Shown here piece by piece: positions 1-11,996 of a stretch of 64,000 nt of DNA. The notes beneath the pieces are model-generated. The model had not been told where the DNA came from, did no database searches, and saw only the letters and a list, made by a program, of their open reading frames with translations. The position numbers and the translations under genes were made by a program. This DNA is from Xylocopa sonorina. Lineage: Eukaryota; Arthropoda; Insecta; Hymenoptera; Apidae. The stretch spans positions 372,001 through 436,000 of the forward strand of contig NW_027490114.1 of NCBI RefSeq assembly GCF_050948175.1, in the 5' to 3' direction. Each line of letters begins with the position of its first letter. Within the stretch, counting starts at the first letter, position 1.

Positions 1-710
1 TTAATTAATAAGGGCTAAGAGAATTACGCAACACGCCGCGAATGACCGGGCATCACCACCCGTTTCGCGATATAAAATACGATATATCATACGCGACAAA
101 AGAAATGCGGCAGGAAAATGGGACGCTTTAGCGTATAAGGACTCACGCTTTCTTTTCCAAGCTGTCCTGGCTGGCTATTCCTCTCGTTTTTTTCCTCTCT
201 CTCTATCTCTCTCACTTTCACAATCGCTCACTGGATCTAATTCGCTTGCTAATTGATCTTTCTTTGGTCCACGGGCATTCTGGGCCCCCCTCCGGGGTTC
301 CTGCAGAGCCGCTGGACTTTTAACTTTTTTTTAGGAGTTAAGAGGCTGGAGATTCTTCTTACATCCTAAAGGACATCCTCTTCATCGTAGTGGACGGCGG
401 GTAGCAGTTACGTCATCGCAGGGTATATTCTAGTGTTCCCCTGATTAATGGGTGTCCTTCACTGTCCAATTTTTCGACTCCTCCACCGTCGAGTCTCTAA
501 CGCTACCACGAGGGACAACTTCTTCAGGGTCGTTTCTTCCTCGAGAATGGGGAAAAGGTCCTACCAACGCGTACTTTACACTTCTCGCAAATACGGCTAT
601 CACGATGCTCCGCGTCGCGCATCTTTGCACGCGTGGTTGTCAGCGAACTAAGGCTAACAAAATTGGTGGGGGGGGGGGGGGGGGGTCGAACCTTGCGACG
701 TCACAACGTC
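1..710 (+). repeat. Interspersed repeat family B, copy 1 (cut by window start)
   Basis: Non-coding repeat. The first ~250 bases match 53700-53960 (shared blocks include aatgaccggg, atgcggcagg and tgggacgctttag) and, inverted, 52368-52500. It carries a pyrimidine-rich CT tract near 195-230 and a run of 18 G at 668-685; the copy at 53310-54385 has the same two tracts in the same order. The 3' end appears to be near gacgtcacaacgtcacaac (about 698-716), after which satellite begins. Short open frames at 445-733 cross low-complexity sequence and are not supported as genes. Class is unknown; an LTR or non-autonomous element is possible. Confidence 0.6.
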
Positions 711-769
711 ACAACAGTTACATGAATCTGTAGGAATTACATAACTTGTAACGTAGAAGCAGGTAATTT

Positions 770-1930
770 AAACTGCGTTCTATGGAACTTTACAAATTAC
801 ATACCTTGAAACGTAGAAATGAGATGGGCCATCGCGTTACATGGACCATCAGATCTCTACTGTATTGACACGCAGAACCTGTGAAACGCCATCCCGTTGT
901 ATGGAACTGTAAAATTCGCATTCTTTAGAAATGTAGCAGCAAAAAAGCATAATACTATGCCTAGAAGATTACAGATTACTTACTTTGAAACGTTGAAATG
1001 ATATGCGCCACCGCAATGCATGGAACACTAGTACTTCGTGGCTTTGACGCACGGACACTATGAAGCCCCATCGTATTGCATGGACTTGTAGTATTCACAT
1101 TCTTTCGTAGTGTAGAAGCAGATAAGAATTATGCTATACATAGAAGATTACAGGTTACTTAATATGAAACTTTGTAATGTGATCTGGCATCGCATTGCAT
1201 GGAATATTAGAACTTTACTGTTGTGATACGCAGATAGTATGAAGCTCCATTCCGTTGCATGGAATTGTAGAGATCATATTCTCCTGAAGTGCAGAAGCAG
1301 ATGAGCATAATGCCATGCTTAGAACTTTGCAGCTCACTTACATTGAAGCGTTGGAATGAGATGCACCATTGTATTTCATAGCGCATTGGAACTCTACTGT
1401 TTTGACACTTAGACACTGTGAAGCACCATCGAGTTGCATGGGACTATCGAATTAACATTCTTTTGAAATTTAGAAGCAAATGAGCATAAAGCGACGCATA
1501 GAATATTAGAGCATACTTAATTTGAAGCATTGAAATGCGATGCGAGAGCTATAGAAGTCTATTACAAGTAGATTCTATGAAGCATCATCTGAGTGCATAG
1601 GAGAGTAGAATTCACATTCTTTTAAAGCGTAGAAGCCGAAAGGCATTGCGCTATTCATATAGAATAACAGCTTACTCAATTTAAATCGTTGGAATGAGGT
1701 GCTCCATCGCAATTGCATAGAGCATTAGAACCTTATTGCATTAACACGCGGACACTATGAACTGCCATTTCGTTGTAATGATTTGTTGAATTCACATTCA
1801 TTTGGCGTGTAGGAACAGATACGCATAATGTTATGCATGGAAGATTACTGCTTTCTTACTTTGAAACGTTGAAATGGGATGCTCCTTCGCATTGCATGAA
1901 ACATTAGGACTCTATTGCTTTTCACTGTCT
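770..1930 (-). repeat. ~178-bp satellite, reverse orientation
   Basis: About six to seven degenerate tandem units. I define the forward strand as the one reading cttatctgcttctacacttc; this block carries its reverse complement. Recurrent landmarks are ttgcatggaactgtag, attcttt-gaagtgtagaagcagataagcataatgc split over two lines of similarity, and gaaacgttgaaatgagatgcg. Landmarks recur at roughly 178 bases with small indels. No coding content. Confidence 0.85.
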
Positions 1931-2720
1931 CAGTCACACGTATGGAGGGGTGTTACCCGCTGTCTTGCTCAATCCAAGGACGTCCCAGCAGGACCAATCC
2001 CTGCAGGAGCCAATCTCGAGAGCTCTCGCTATACCGAGAACACTTCGACTTCTCGTTTCCCGGTATTCCATCCACAAAATACTATTTTTAGAACTATGTG
2101 AATATCTCCTACATTCTAAGTTCGTGTTTCAAAATCATAGTATATAAATTCTACACGACACAATATTGTACTGACACGAACAACACACAATTTACTTTTA
2201 ATCCATAACTTGTAGGTCCATGTTGTATTCTGTATTCTTACGTTGCGAAGATATGATTCGTCGCGATACGCAAGAACGCGGCCGCCTCAGCGGCACGCGG
2301 CACTTATCTCATTACGCAACGCCGAGATCCCACTCGGGCATCTCTTACTCTAACCTGTCGAGGAGGTCGTTAACACACCTTGGGAGGTGTGATTCGATTC
2401 CTGGTTCTCACCAGAGCATCCCTATTCCAAGTCGCGCCATGAAGGCCTCTCGTTGCCCCAATTTGGTTACTAGTACTAAATTCATAGTATAATAACCATT
2501 TCCTTTTTGTAACTTAATTTGTACTTAGAATAATTACTCATTATACCAAAGACTTACAATACACTTTATTATATTTTTATTATACGCAGTTCTAGTTCTT
2601 GATTACAATTTCTTCCGTTTCCATTTGCTGTTTTGGAACAATTCTTCCTTGCTCCTAACAACTAGAGATAGAGTTCACCTTCGACTTCAAGTAGTCGCTA
2701 CGTTGCTGAAGAGTTGGCGC
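1931..2720. other. Unassigned insertion in satellite, weakly like family A
   Basis: Satellite stops near 1930 and resumes near 2725. The segment between is half GC-rich (1940-2070 and 2260-2470) and half AT-rich. Near 2178 it contains acacgaacaacacac, whose reverse complement also occurs near 34885 in family A copy 4, so it may be a diverged relative. I found no convincing coding frame, terminal repeat or target-site duplication. Confidence 0.35.
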
Positions 2721-2724
2721 ACCT

Positions 2725-3025
2725 CATTCCAATGTAGCAAATTAAGTAAGCTGAAATCTTCTATGCATAGCATTATGCTTACCTACTTCTACACTTCAAA
2801 GGAATGTGAATTCTATATTTCTATGCAGCGGGATGGGACTTCATAGCGTCTACGTGTCAGAGCAGTGGAGCTTTTATGCTCCACACAATGCGATGGCACA
2901 TGTAATTTCAAAGATTCAAAGTAAGAAAGCTGTAATCTTCTATGCATAGAATTATGCTTATCTACTTCTACACATCAAATGAATGTTAACTCTACAGTTC
3001 CATGTAAAGGGATGGCTCTTCCTAC
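2725..3025 (+). repeat. ~178-bp satellite, forward orientation
   Basis: About 1.7 units with tctatgcatagcattatgc and tgcttacctacttctac landmarks. The block is continuous with 4034-4290 once the R1-clade insertion is removed. Confidence 0.85.
3013..3025. repeat. Target-site duplication, left (R1-clade fragment)
   Basis: tggctcttcctac here matches tggctcttcatac at 4034-4046 with one mismatch. The two copies bracket the minus-strand element whose poly(A) end lies at 3026. Confidence 0.8.
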
Positions 3026-4033
3026 TTTTTTTTTTTTTAACGTGGCGAAATCCTCATGGATCTCTTATCGGCTAAAACCCCACGGTGACCTTCCTCGACG
3101 CTGCTGGGAGTGGACCGGGAACTCTGGATGAACACGTCCGGTCCCCTCCCGCGCCGGGGTCCTCCATGGTGACTGAGAGGACCCCCTTCCCGGAGGGGAG
3201 TGTGGTCGACGAGACACACTGCCCCGTCCGAGGCAATGAGCGATGGCTTGGTCACGCAGCTGCCCCGCTCCTGCCCCGGGAAACGCGTGCAATGATCGAT
3301 ACTATCCCCCAATCGTACCGACCGCGCCCCCTGGACGACGCCCGTGCAAAGACGTGGGGCACGACCAAATAGTCCACCCCGCACGGGCGTCGTCGATGCC
3401 TCGGGCCAGGCTGGGCCCGGAGTGACTGAGTGCCCCGGGTGCACCAGACCCAATACCACGACCCGACAAATGCCGAGTCGTGGCCCCTGAGGCGTAATGG
3501 CCACTATCGTGGCCCGCAGGCGCGGCGAAGGTGGCGAAGTCCCGCCCCCCGAAGGGTTCTTAGGAGTGACTTCCACCCGAAGGTGGAAGCCCCCCCCCCC
3601 CCCCGTGAGGCGGAACGGGGCAAACTTCTATGACGCCGACCCCGCAGGCAACGTCGAGCTGGCAGGGATCGCTCCCTAACCCGCTCGGCGGCCTCCTTCG
3701 CGACCACAACCTCCTCGCAAAAGGAGATCATGGCCTGCCAGACACTCCCGCGACCAAGCATCCCCGAAAGGATGCTCGGCAACGAGAGGTACGGACTCAC
3801 CTCCGCCGCTAACACCCGACGCGGCACCTCCCAGGCTAGACACCCCTGAAGAGTGTGCCGCGCCAAGTCCTCCGCGGCGCCACAATGGTGGCACCGCGCG
3901 GTCGCCTCGAGTCCGATTCGGCACAGGTACTGACCGAAACAACCATGGCCGGTCAGCACCTGTGTGGCGAAGAGTCAGCCGTTCGTTGCTACGGCCTACC
4001 CATCTATCTAGGATGGGCAGGACTGCCCCGACG
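3026..4033 (-). mobile_element. 5'-truncated R1-clade non-LTR retrotransposon
   Basis: A GC-rich block about 1 kb long within AT-rich satellite. On the minus strand it ends in a poly(A) tail (the T run at 3026-3038), is bracketed by a 13-bp target-site duplication, and encodes the C-terminal end of an R1-type ORF2 followed by a ~470-base 3' untranslated region. It lacks the endonuclease and reverse transcriptase, the usual result of incomplete target-primed reverse transcription. A C run at 3590-3604 lies in the 3' part. Base composition differs sharply from the AT-rich LINE remnant at 31790-34290, so it is probably a different R1-clade family. Confidence 0.85.
3504..3983 (-). pseudogene. R1-clade ORF2 C-terminal fragment
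   Basis: The minus-strand frame shows the hallmark segment after the R1 reverse transcriptase, TQVLTGHGCFGQYLCRIG, then a CCHC finger CHHCGAAEDLARHTLQGC (C-x2-C-x8-H-x4-C), then a W-x-A-x-x-x-F-C-E region and a basic, Arg-rich end. In R1-clade elements this finger follows the reverse transcriptase and is thought to help bind nucleic acid. Upstream of the TQVLTGHG segment the frame meets a stop, and no reverse transcriptase core is left. It is a dead fragment. Placement in the R1 clade rests on this C-terminal signature; the exact family is unknown. Confidence 0.85.
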
Positions 4034-4290
4034 TGGCTCTTCATACTCTCTGATTATCAAAGCCATAGTGTTTTACTCCTCTATGTAATGCGATGTTGCA
4101 TCACATTCCAACGTTTCGAAGTAAGTTGTAACTTTCTATGCATAGCTTTATGCTTGCCTGCTTCCATACTTCAAAGGAACGTGAATTCTATAGTTCCTTA
4201 ATACGGGAGGGCGCTTCATAATGTCTGCGTGTCAAAGAAACGGAGTTCTGATGCTCCATGCTATGCAATGACGTATCCCATTTCAAAGTT
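4034..4290 (+). repeat. ~178-bp satellite, forward orientation
   Basis: Continuation of the 2725-3025 block beyond the R1-clade insertion. It runs into a reverse-orientation block near 4300. Confidence 0.8.
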
Positions 4291-4299
4291 GTAAAGTAA

Positions 4300-5692
4300 G
4301 ATAGTTGTGTAGCATTCACATATATTTAAAGTGTAGAAGAAGATAAGCGTAATGCTATGAACTGATTTGCATGGAGTATTGTATCTCTATTGCTATAACA
4401 CGTAGAGACTACGAAGCGCAATACCCCTTGCACGGATCTGTAGAATTCACATTCTTTTGAAGTGTAGAAGCAGGCAAGAATAATGCTATGCATAGAATGT
4501 TACAGCTTACATACCTTGAAGCGTATGAGTGAGATGCGCCATCGTATTGCGTCTAGCAATAGGACTTCACAGTTTTTACACGCAGATACTGTGAAGCACA
4601 ATCCCGTTACACGGGGAACTGTAGAATTCGCATTCTTTTAAAGCATAGAAGCAGACAGGTATAATTGCACGTATAGAAGATTACAGCTTACTTACTTTGA
4701 AACGTTGGAATGAGATGCGCCATCGCGTCGAATGAAACATTAGAACTCTATTGCCTCGATACGTGGACATCTAGAAACGCTATCCCCTTGCGAGAAAGTG
4801 TAGAAAACACATTCCTTTAACTGGTAGAAGCAGATAAACATAATGAGATATATAGATCATTAAAATCTACTTACATACTTCGAACTGTTTATATGAAATG
4901 CGATATCGTGTTTTATGTAGCATTAGAACTCTATTGCCACGATAAGTAGACATTTAGCCACGCTAACCTGTAGCAAGGAAATGTGGGACTTACATTCTGT
5001 TGAAGTTTAGATGCAGATACACAAAATGCGTTGCAATGAACATTACATCTTATCATGAAACATTGAAATGAGATGCGACATCGCGATGAATGGAGTACAA
5101 TAACTCTATTGCTTCGACGCGTAGACATCTAGAAATGCTATGCCTTTGCAAGGAAGTACTGAATCCACATTCTTTTGAAGGGTAGAAGCAGATAAGGATA
5201 ATGAGGTGTATTGAGCATTAAAATTTGGTTACATACATCGAACTGATGACATGAAATGCAATATCACGTGTTGCTTCGATACGTGGACATCTTGATATGC
5301 TATCCCGTAGGAAGTATGTGTGGGGATTACATTCTTTTGAAGTGTAGATGCAGATATACAAAAAGCATTGCATTGAGCATTACATCTTACCATGAAACAT
5401 TGAAATGAGATGCGATATCGCGTTTTATGAAGAGTTAGAACTCAATTGCTTCGATACGTAGACATATAGAAACGCTATTCCGTAGCAAGGAACTGTGGCA
5501 TTTTCATTCTTTTGAAGTGTAGACGAGATATACATAACGCGTTGTATTGAATATTACATCTTATCATGAGAGACAGAAGTGAGATGCGATATCGCGTTAT
5601 ATGAAGAATTAGAATTCTATTGCTTTGAAACGTACACATCTAGAAACGCTATCCCCTTGGAAGGAAATGTGGGATTTACATTCTTTTGAAGT
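4300..5692 (-). repeat. Satellite, reverse orientation, grading to the 174-bp variant
   Basis: About eight units. The left part resembles the ~178-bp type (gaagtgtagaagcagataag). From about 4740 the units acquire features of the 174-bp type: gcttcgatacgtagacatct, tagcaaggaa and gagatgcgatatcgcg. The block is therefore a transitional array between the two subfamilies. Confidence 0.85.
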
Positions 5693-5696
5693 GTAG

Positions 5697-7263
5697 TGTG
5701 ACGTCAGGCGTAGCGCCTGCCAGCCATCAGCCTCATCGCCGCCTCCAACACTCGCACCTACGAGCACTTCTGTCTCACGCGCGCCAATACTCATCGCTGT
5801 GTCGCTCGCACAATCGAGCAACTCTGTCTCGCTTGCAGCATAGAACAACTCTGTCTCAGTCACACCCATTCGCATCGCCTTCTCGCTCCCACCTACCAGT
5901 ATCCCTGCCTCCCTTGCACCGAGGATTCCGTCCAGAAGGAACAAGCCGCAGCCCGTCACCGGAATGGGGAATGTTCCTGTTCAAGGAACCTACATTGCCA
6001 GGACCTATATTTTATTTCTAATGTTATACTTGTATCATACCCTAGATCTAAGTACTCATGACATATTGTAATACACCACAACAAACACGTTATTCTAAGA
6101 CCGTACGTATAAGATTAGATATTTAAACGCACCTGCGCCAACGATACGCGCAGCTAGAACCACCACGCGCCTCTAGTCCCCACTCGCTGGACTACGCGCT
6201 CGCCACTACTAGCGACCGCGACTGAAGCGCCTCGCGAACCGCGAATATCTGAGGCGTGACTCCAGAAATTGAGTGAGACTCGCGTGACTCCGAGTCTACA
6301 TCGAGATTCCTCTTCAAGGAGTCGAATCCTCCAGTACCATATCATATACTCGAGCCATTAGCCGCCTCAATGTGGGGATTAGGGTACGCGCTATTATTTC
6401 TATTTCATTAGTTTTAACTTAGAATAATTTTGACTTTGTATAATTTTAACTTAGAATATATTCCATTTATTTTACTATATCCAGTTTGCAAGTTCATTAC
6501 CATATTTAATAGTTTGTAAATCTACTAAATCTAAACACTATTTCTCGCGTTTAATACAATCCTTAACTAAGAATACTTCCACGCGTCTCTTCCATACGAC
6601 TGGGTAGCTTTCGATCACCTTGAAGGAGTATAGAACTCAGCTTTGCAGAGTTGCGATAGAGCGGACCGCCGTTTATCCTTCCGAGCATTGTCTGTTAATA
6701 CAGAAGAACTTGGTGAATGGGATGTGATTCTGGTTCGCGAAGAACATGACCCTCAGGTAGGAAGGAATTTCCTTCGTTCACTTGTATGTGAGTACGTGGA
6801 TCCTCCTCCTGGATCCGACGTATCCTGGATCCTCGTATAACAGTGACATGTCTCCTTCGCACCGGTTCAGCCGCAGCTCTCCGAAGTCTCCAGCAAGGCC
6901 GAGTCTCCTGTTTCCGCAGAAGAGATTGCTGCTTTATCTACGGTGTCTGCCGAATCCGAGCCGTCGTTTCTCGCTTCGCTAGAAGCTGACTGAAATATCT
7001 GTCTCCATCAACAGGTCAACATCTACATCGATACCAGTCAACGATCCACGGCGAAAATGCTACAAACGCATCGAATACGACACCAGCGAAAGGTAGGATT
7101 TACTACTCCTATTCTCCGAGAATCGCCAGTGTTTTGCCCGTGCCTCGCAAGCTGTAATAGTCGGAACCGGACGTAACGCGTTTCCGCGGACCGAATCTGG
7201 AACCAATAGGCTAGTGTCGTGAAGTCTTCGGATAAACGGAAAATCATTTTGCCGAACGTGACA
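5697..7263 (+). mobile_element. LTR-like repeat family A, copy 1
   Basis: A 1,567-bp insertion in satellite. It begins TGTGACGTCAGGCG, ends GAACGTGACA, and has the 4-bp direct repeat GTAG on both sides (5693-5696 and 7264-7267). Removing it restores the satellite reading gaagtgtagatgcag. TG...CA ends with a 4-bp duplication are the signature of LTR-element integration, so a solo LTR or non-autonomous LTR-type element is likely. Inside are a degenerate ~30-bp minisatellite (about 5740-5950, cagcact/tgtctca-type units), an AT-rich part near 6380-6560 and a peptide-like block at about 6745-6838 shared with copies 2 and 3. No long frame is present. Confidence 0.7.
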
Positions 7264-7267
7264 GTAG

Positions 7268-7800
7268 ATGCAGGTACACCAAACGCGTTAGTATTGAACA
7301 CTACATCTTACATTAAACATTGAAATGACATGCGACGTCGCGATGAATGAAGTATTCGAACTATATTGCAACGATACGCTGTGCATCTGGAAACTCTATG
7401 GTTTGCAAGGAAATACAGGATACACATTCTTTTGAAGTGTAGAAGCATCTTAAAACGCGATCGCACTGCAAGGAAGAGTAGGGTCCACATTCTCTTGAAG
7501 TGCGGAAGAGCTGAACATAACGCGTTGAATTGAATATTACACCCTACATTAAACATTGAAATGAGATGCGACATCTCGTAGAATGATGTATTCGAACTCT
7601 ATTGCGTCGGAATGTAAATATGTAAAAATGCAATCCCCTTGCAAGGAAAAGTAGAAATCACATTCTTTTGAAGTGTAGATGCAGATACACAAAACGCGTT
7701 GCACTGAGTATTACTTCTCATCATGAAACATTGAATAGAGATGCGAAATCGCGTTGAATGAAGTATTAGAATCCTATTGCTTCGACACCAAGGGGTAGCG
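7268..7800 (-). repeat. Satellite, reverse orientation (174-bp-like)
   Basis: About three units with ggaaatacagga, cattcttttgaagtgtag and gagatgcgacat landmarks, continuing the block interrupted at 5692. Confidence 0.85.
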
Positions 7801-7839
7801 TTTCTAGATGTTTAGTAAGTAAATAAGTAGATTTTAATG

Positions 7840-9430
7840 CTCAATGCATCCCATTAGGCTTACCTACTTCTACTCTTCAAAAGATTGTGAATTATACAGT
7901 TTCTTGCATCAGGATGGCACATCGTACTGTCTGAGAGTGAAAGCAGTAGAGTTCTAATGCTAAGTGCCAAGCAATAGCGCGTTTCGTTACAAAGTTGCAA
8001 AGGAAGTAAGTTGAAATTTTCTATGCTTCACACTATGTCTATCTGCTTGTACACTTCATAACAATATGAATTCTACTGTTCCATGCAACGGGATGGTACT
8101 TCATAGTGTCTGCGTGTCAAAGAAATAGAGTTCAAGTGCTCCATGCAATGCGAGGGCACATTACTTTTCAGCAATTCAAAATAAGTCAGCTGTAATATTC
8201 TATGCATTGCATTACGCTTATCTGTTTCTCCGAATCCAAAGAATGTGAATTGCACAATTCCATGTAACAGGATGGCGCTTCCTGCTGTCGGCCTGTAAGA
8301 GGAAAGCAGTTCTAAGGCTCCATGCAATGCGATGGCTTATCTCATTCCAACCTTTTAAAGTAAGTAGGCTGTGATCCGTAATGAATAGCAGTATGCTTAT
8401 CTGCCTCTACGCTTCACGAGAATGTGAAACATACAGTTTCTTGCAATTCGATGGCGCTTCATGGTATTTGCGTTTCAAAGCAAGAGTACTAATGCTTTAT
8501 TCATTCCTGTGGCGATTGTCATTTATCGTTTCAAAGGAAGTAGATTCAAATTTCTTATGCATCGTTTAAAACATATCTGCTTGTACGCTTTAAATTATAG
8601 TGAATCCTCCTGCTGAATGTAAAGAGGTGTCGTTTCATAGTGTCTGCGTTTCAAAGCAATTGGGTTCTAAGGCTTTATATATTGCAATGGTCACTTTTAT
8701 TTTCAACGTTTCAAAGTAAGTAAGATACAATCTTCTAAGGATTCCAATATGCTTAATTCCTTTTACACTTCTAAAGGATGTGAAGTCTATAGGTCCATGC
8801 AGCGAGTAGGTGCTTCATAATGCCTACGTGTTAGAGCAATAAAGTTATAATGCTCCATGCAACGCGATGGTGTTTCTCAGTTCAACCATTCAATTTAAGT
8901 AAAATGTATAGTTACCAGGTTCTTTGATACAAAGTATGTAATTTCTACAGATACATGTAACTGAGTAGCGCTTCTAAGTATCAAATTGTCTAAGTAATGT
9001 ACTTGCAAGTGTCCATGCAACGCGATTTTGTTTCTCAGTTCAGCGTTTCAGTGTATGTTAGTTCTGAGTTTCAATACATATCAATTTTGCTTACTAGGTA
9101 CTTCATAACAATGTATGCAATTCCTACAGATCCATGTAACTGATGGCTCTTCTAACTGTCAAATTGACATAGTAATTGACTTCCAATGGTCCATACAGCT
9201 TCTTAGTTCTACGTTTGAAAGTAAGCGAATTGTAAGTATCTACACAACGCAGTTATGTTTACCTGGTGCTACGTTACAGAATGTGCAATTTCTACAGTTC
9301 CATATAACTATTCTGCACTTCTAAGTATCAGCTTGTCAAAGTAATTGACTTCCGAAGTTCAATGCAACGCGTTGGCGCTTCTCAGTTCTACAGTTCAAAG
9401 TTCTTCATGTAAACGTGTCTGTAGAAATAG
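7840..9430 (+). repeat. Satellite, forward orientation, increasingly degenerate
   Basis: About nine units. Orientation flips from the preceding block near 7800-7840, where tagcgtttctagatg begins the forward strand. Divergence and indels rise to the right, and by 8930-9400 only fragments such as gttccatataac and tcaaagtaattgacttc remain. Confidence 0.8.
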
Positions 9431-9977
9431 CACTTCATGATGTTCTAAGTGCATATTTCAAGTTATTATATATATTTATTCTTATCGTGTATTTCAATTG
9501 ATTGTCAATTGATAACTATTACTAAATATCCTATTACATTCAAAATCCTAATTAATTTTACATCATTTCATGATTTTCTAATAATAAATATTCCATATTA
9601 GTATATATATTTATTCTTATCATATATTTTAGTTAATTGCTAATAGAATACCCCCTCTAAATAGTCCATTACACCTAAAATCCCATCTAATTTCGTACAA
9701 TATCATGATATTTTAAATAAATATTTCAAATCAGTATGTGTTCACACTTATCATAAATTTTATTTAAGTGTATATATAATATCCCCTCTAGATGCTCCAT
9801 TACACCTAATGTCCTATCTAGTTTTATATCATTCCATACTGTTTTAATTAGTTACATCAAATTGGTACATATACTTACACTTATCATATATTTTAATTAA
9901 CTGCAAATAGAATATTCCCTAAATACCAATTACATTTAAAATCACATCTAATTTTATATCATTTCGTGATGTTCCAA
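9431..9977 (+). repeat. AT-rich ~133-bp satellite, left block
   Basis: Four degenerate units. The landmark cttatcat/cttatcgt recurs at 9481, 9616, 9747 and 9880, giving steps of 135, 131 and 133. Other shared blocks are ttttaattaactg, tagaatatcccc, tccattacacctaaaatcc and atatcatttcgtgatgtttt. Unrelated to the 174-180 bp satellite. Confidence 0.85.
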
Positions 9978-9990
9978 CCCTTTCATTACG

Positions 9991-10041
9991 GACACCGACT
10001 ATAGTCTGCTGTGTGTACCGGTGCCGACTATAGTCGGTGTC
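9991..10041. repeat. Subterminal inverted repeat of piggyBac 1
   Basis: gacaccgactatagtc at 9991-10006 is exactly complementary to gactatagtcggtgtc at 10026-10041, with a 19-base spacer. Each arm also holds the palindrome gactatagtc. It lies just inside the transposon end, where piggyBac elements commonly carry internal repeats. Confidence 0.85.
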
Positions 10042-10250
10042 GCGTGATCACCTACGCTGACTCCGCTTCGTAAAACAGAATCTACGGTATCGGTAGAATA
10101 TCTTTTGAATCTAGTGGCACGTACTGTATTAAAGCCTGCCAAACACATATTCGACATACGAAGTATTTATACGGCACAAAACTATAATAAAAAACAGGGA
10201 TTATAATATAAAATCTTTCTTGAACCAATATAAGTCGGACAACATGTAAG

Positions 10251-11996
10251 TTGAATAAATTATTGTCGACTTTTACAGTTGAGGTAAATTCTGCCGTTAT
10301 AAATGATTATCTAAAAATTTTAGTTTTATCTTTGCGTAAAATTTGTTTTTTAATTTTTAATTGCCGCCTCGTTACAATTTCTGGACGGAGTTCAAAAGGA
10401 ATTCAATTTTTGAATGGATTAACTGATTACGAAAATGATACCGAGAGTGAAAACGAAGATAATTTCACTGAGCACAAGAAAAGAAGGTATATATGTAGTA
10501 TCTCAGACTCAGAAGTAGAGAACAATGAGCGAGACAATAAGGAGGATTGCGATTCCTGGACGCCAAACACATTCATCCCTAAGTTACATCCATTTACCCC
10601 AGAAAATACAGGAATTATACCAAACATTAGCAGATCATAAAAAGCAATTGATTACTTTGAACTCTTTGCTTTAGACGAGTTCGTGTAATTTATTTCAAAT
10701 GAAACAAATGCCTATTGGAAAAAATAACAATAATATGAAAAATGGTGAAGCGACAATGCTGTCCGAAATATAAGGCTTTTATAAGAAGTTGTCTGCTGAA
10801 TAACAGTCCTTAGAGGAGTTGTTGTCCTTAGAGGAATACTGGAGGATAGACAAACTTATGCGTAGTGACATTTTTGCTGAGATTATGCATAGAGACAGCT
10901 ATTATAAATTTTTATCGCTGCTACATTTCAGTCAAGATAGCACACATACCAATGGTAAATTATATAAAATAAGGAACGTGGTTGATATGCTCCGAAAAAA
11001 TTTCTGCCAATCATTATATCATTACCAAAAATTATGCAGCGATGAGAGTATACTTCTATATAAAGGGCGGCTTTCATTCGAACAATACATTCCTTCGAAA
11101 AGAAGTAGATTTGGGATAAAATCATGTATTCTCTGTGATTGTCGAACTGGTTTTGTACAAGACCTTATTGTTTACGCTGGGTCATCGACTATAATCAACA
11201 GCCAAAATATGAAAATTAGAAAATCGGGAATGATAGCAGAAGCCCTAATGGCGCCCTATCTAGGAAAGGGACATACAGTTTACCTAGATAATTGGTATTC
11301 AAGTCCAGCCTTGTTTAATTTACTATATAATAACCATACAAATGCGTGAGGGGCGGTAGCAAAAAAGCGACAAGGAATACAAAAGATTACTGATACATTG
11401 AGAAAAGGAGTAGCACCTTCCCGGCCAACTAAATATTTATTAGTTGTAAAATAAGAAAGAAATATATATGCTATCCACTGTGCATACTTCAGAGTGTGCA
11501 ACGGTTGTTAGGCATGGAGGAAACAAAATTATTCAAAAACGCCTATGCGTCATTGACTATAATAATTGTATGGGTTGTGTCGACCAAGCCGACATAGTGA
11601 TAAGCACTTTAAATTCGACACGGAAATCTGTAAAACGGTAGCGTCAATATTTTTTCATTTGCTGGACATATGAGTATGGAATGCATATTGTCTTTATAAG
11701 GATAACACAAGAAAACCGAAATCTATGGCTAAATTTCACTTGAATTTAATCCAAAGAATACTGAAAAATTATCATATGAATATTTCTTAACATCATCAAG
11801 GAAACAACATTCCATTACGGCCAACAAAACGGCATTTTCCTTCACTGTATGAACCACGAAGAAAAAACCGAAATAGAAGATGCATCGTCTATACGACAAA
11901 CAAGAGACGCGAGTCTCGATATGAATGTAAATATTGTAATGTTGGACTCTGCGTGGAACCTTGTTTTAGAATTCACCATACTGAATTGCATTACTA
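10251..11996 (+). pseudogene. piggyBac transposase pseudogene (element 1)
   Basis: Parts in order: an acidic, Ser-rich N-terminus (10400-10560); the domain start FTPENTGIIPNIS (10589-10630); the first catalytic region SDESILLYKGRLSFEQYIP (about 11038-11094); the second region TVYLDNWYSSPALF (11276-11317); the third region DYNNCMGCVDQADIV (about 11556-11600), with both Asp of the V-D-x-x-D motif kept; and a C-terminal Cys-rich finger ECKYCNVGLCVEPCFRIHH (about 11927-11983). Several stops and frameshifts separate these, for example after 10638, at 11347-11349 and near 11450. The transposase normally cuts and pastes at TTAA; this copy cannot be expressed whole. A direct repeat of gtccttagaggag lies at 10806-10833. 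Confidence 0.9.

Noticed and set aside
2385..2412. tRNA-like B-box gattcgattcc
   Set aside because: Neighbouring bases do not form T-arm, anticodon and acceptor stems, and no A-box is at the right distance.
5609..5959. 116-codon minus-strand frame with repeated E-T-E-L units
   Set aside because: The repeat pattern is the ~30-bp minisatellite of family A, and the frame runs into satellite at its end.
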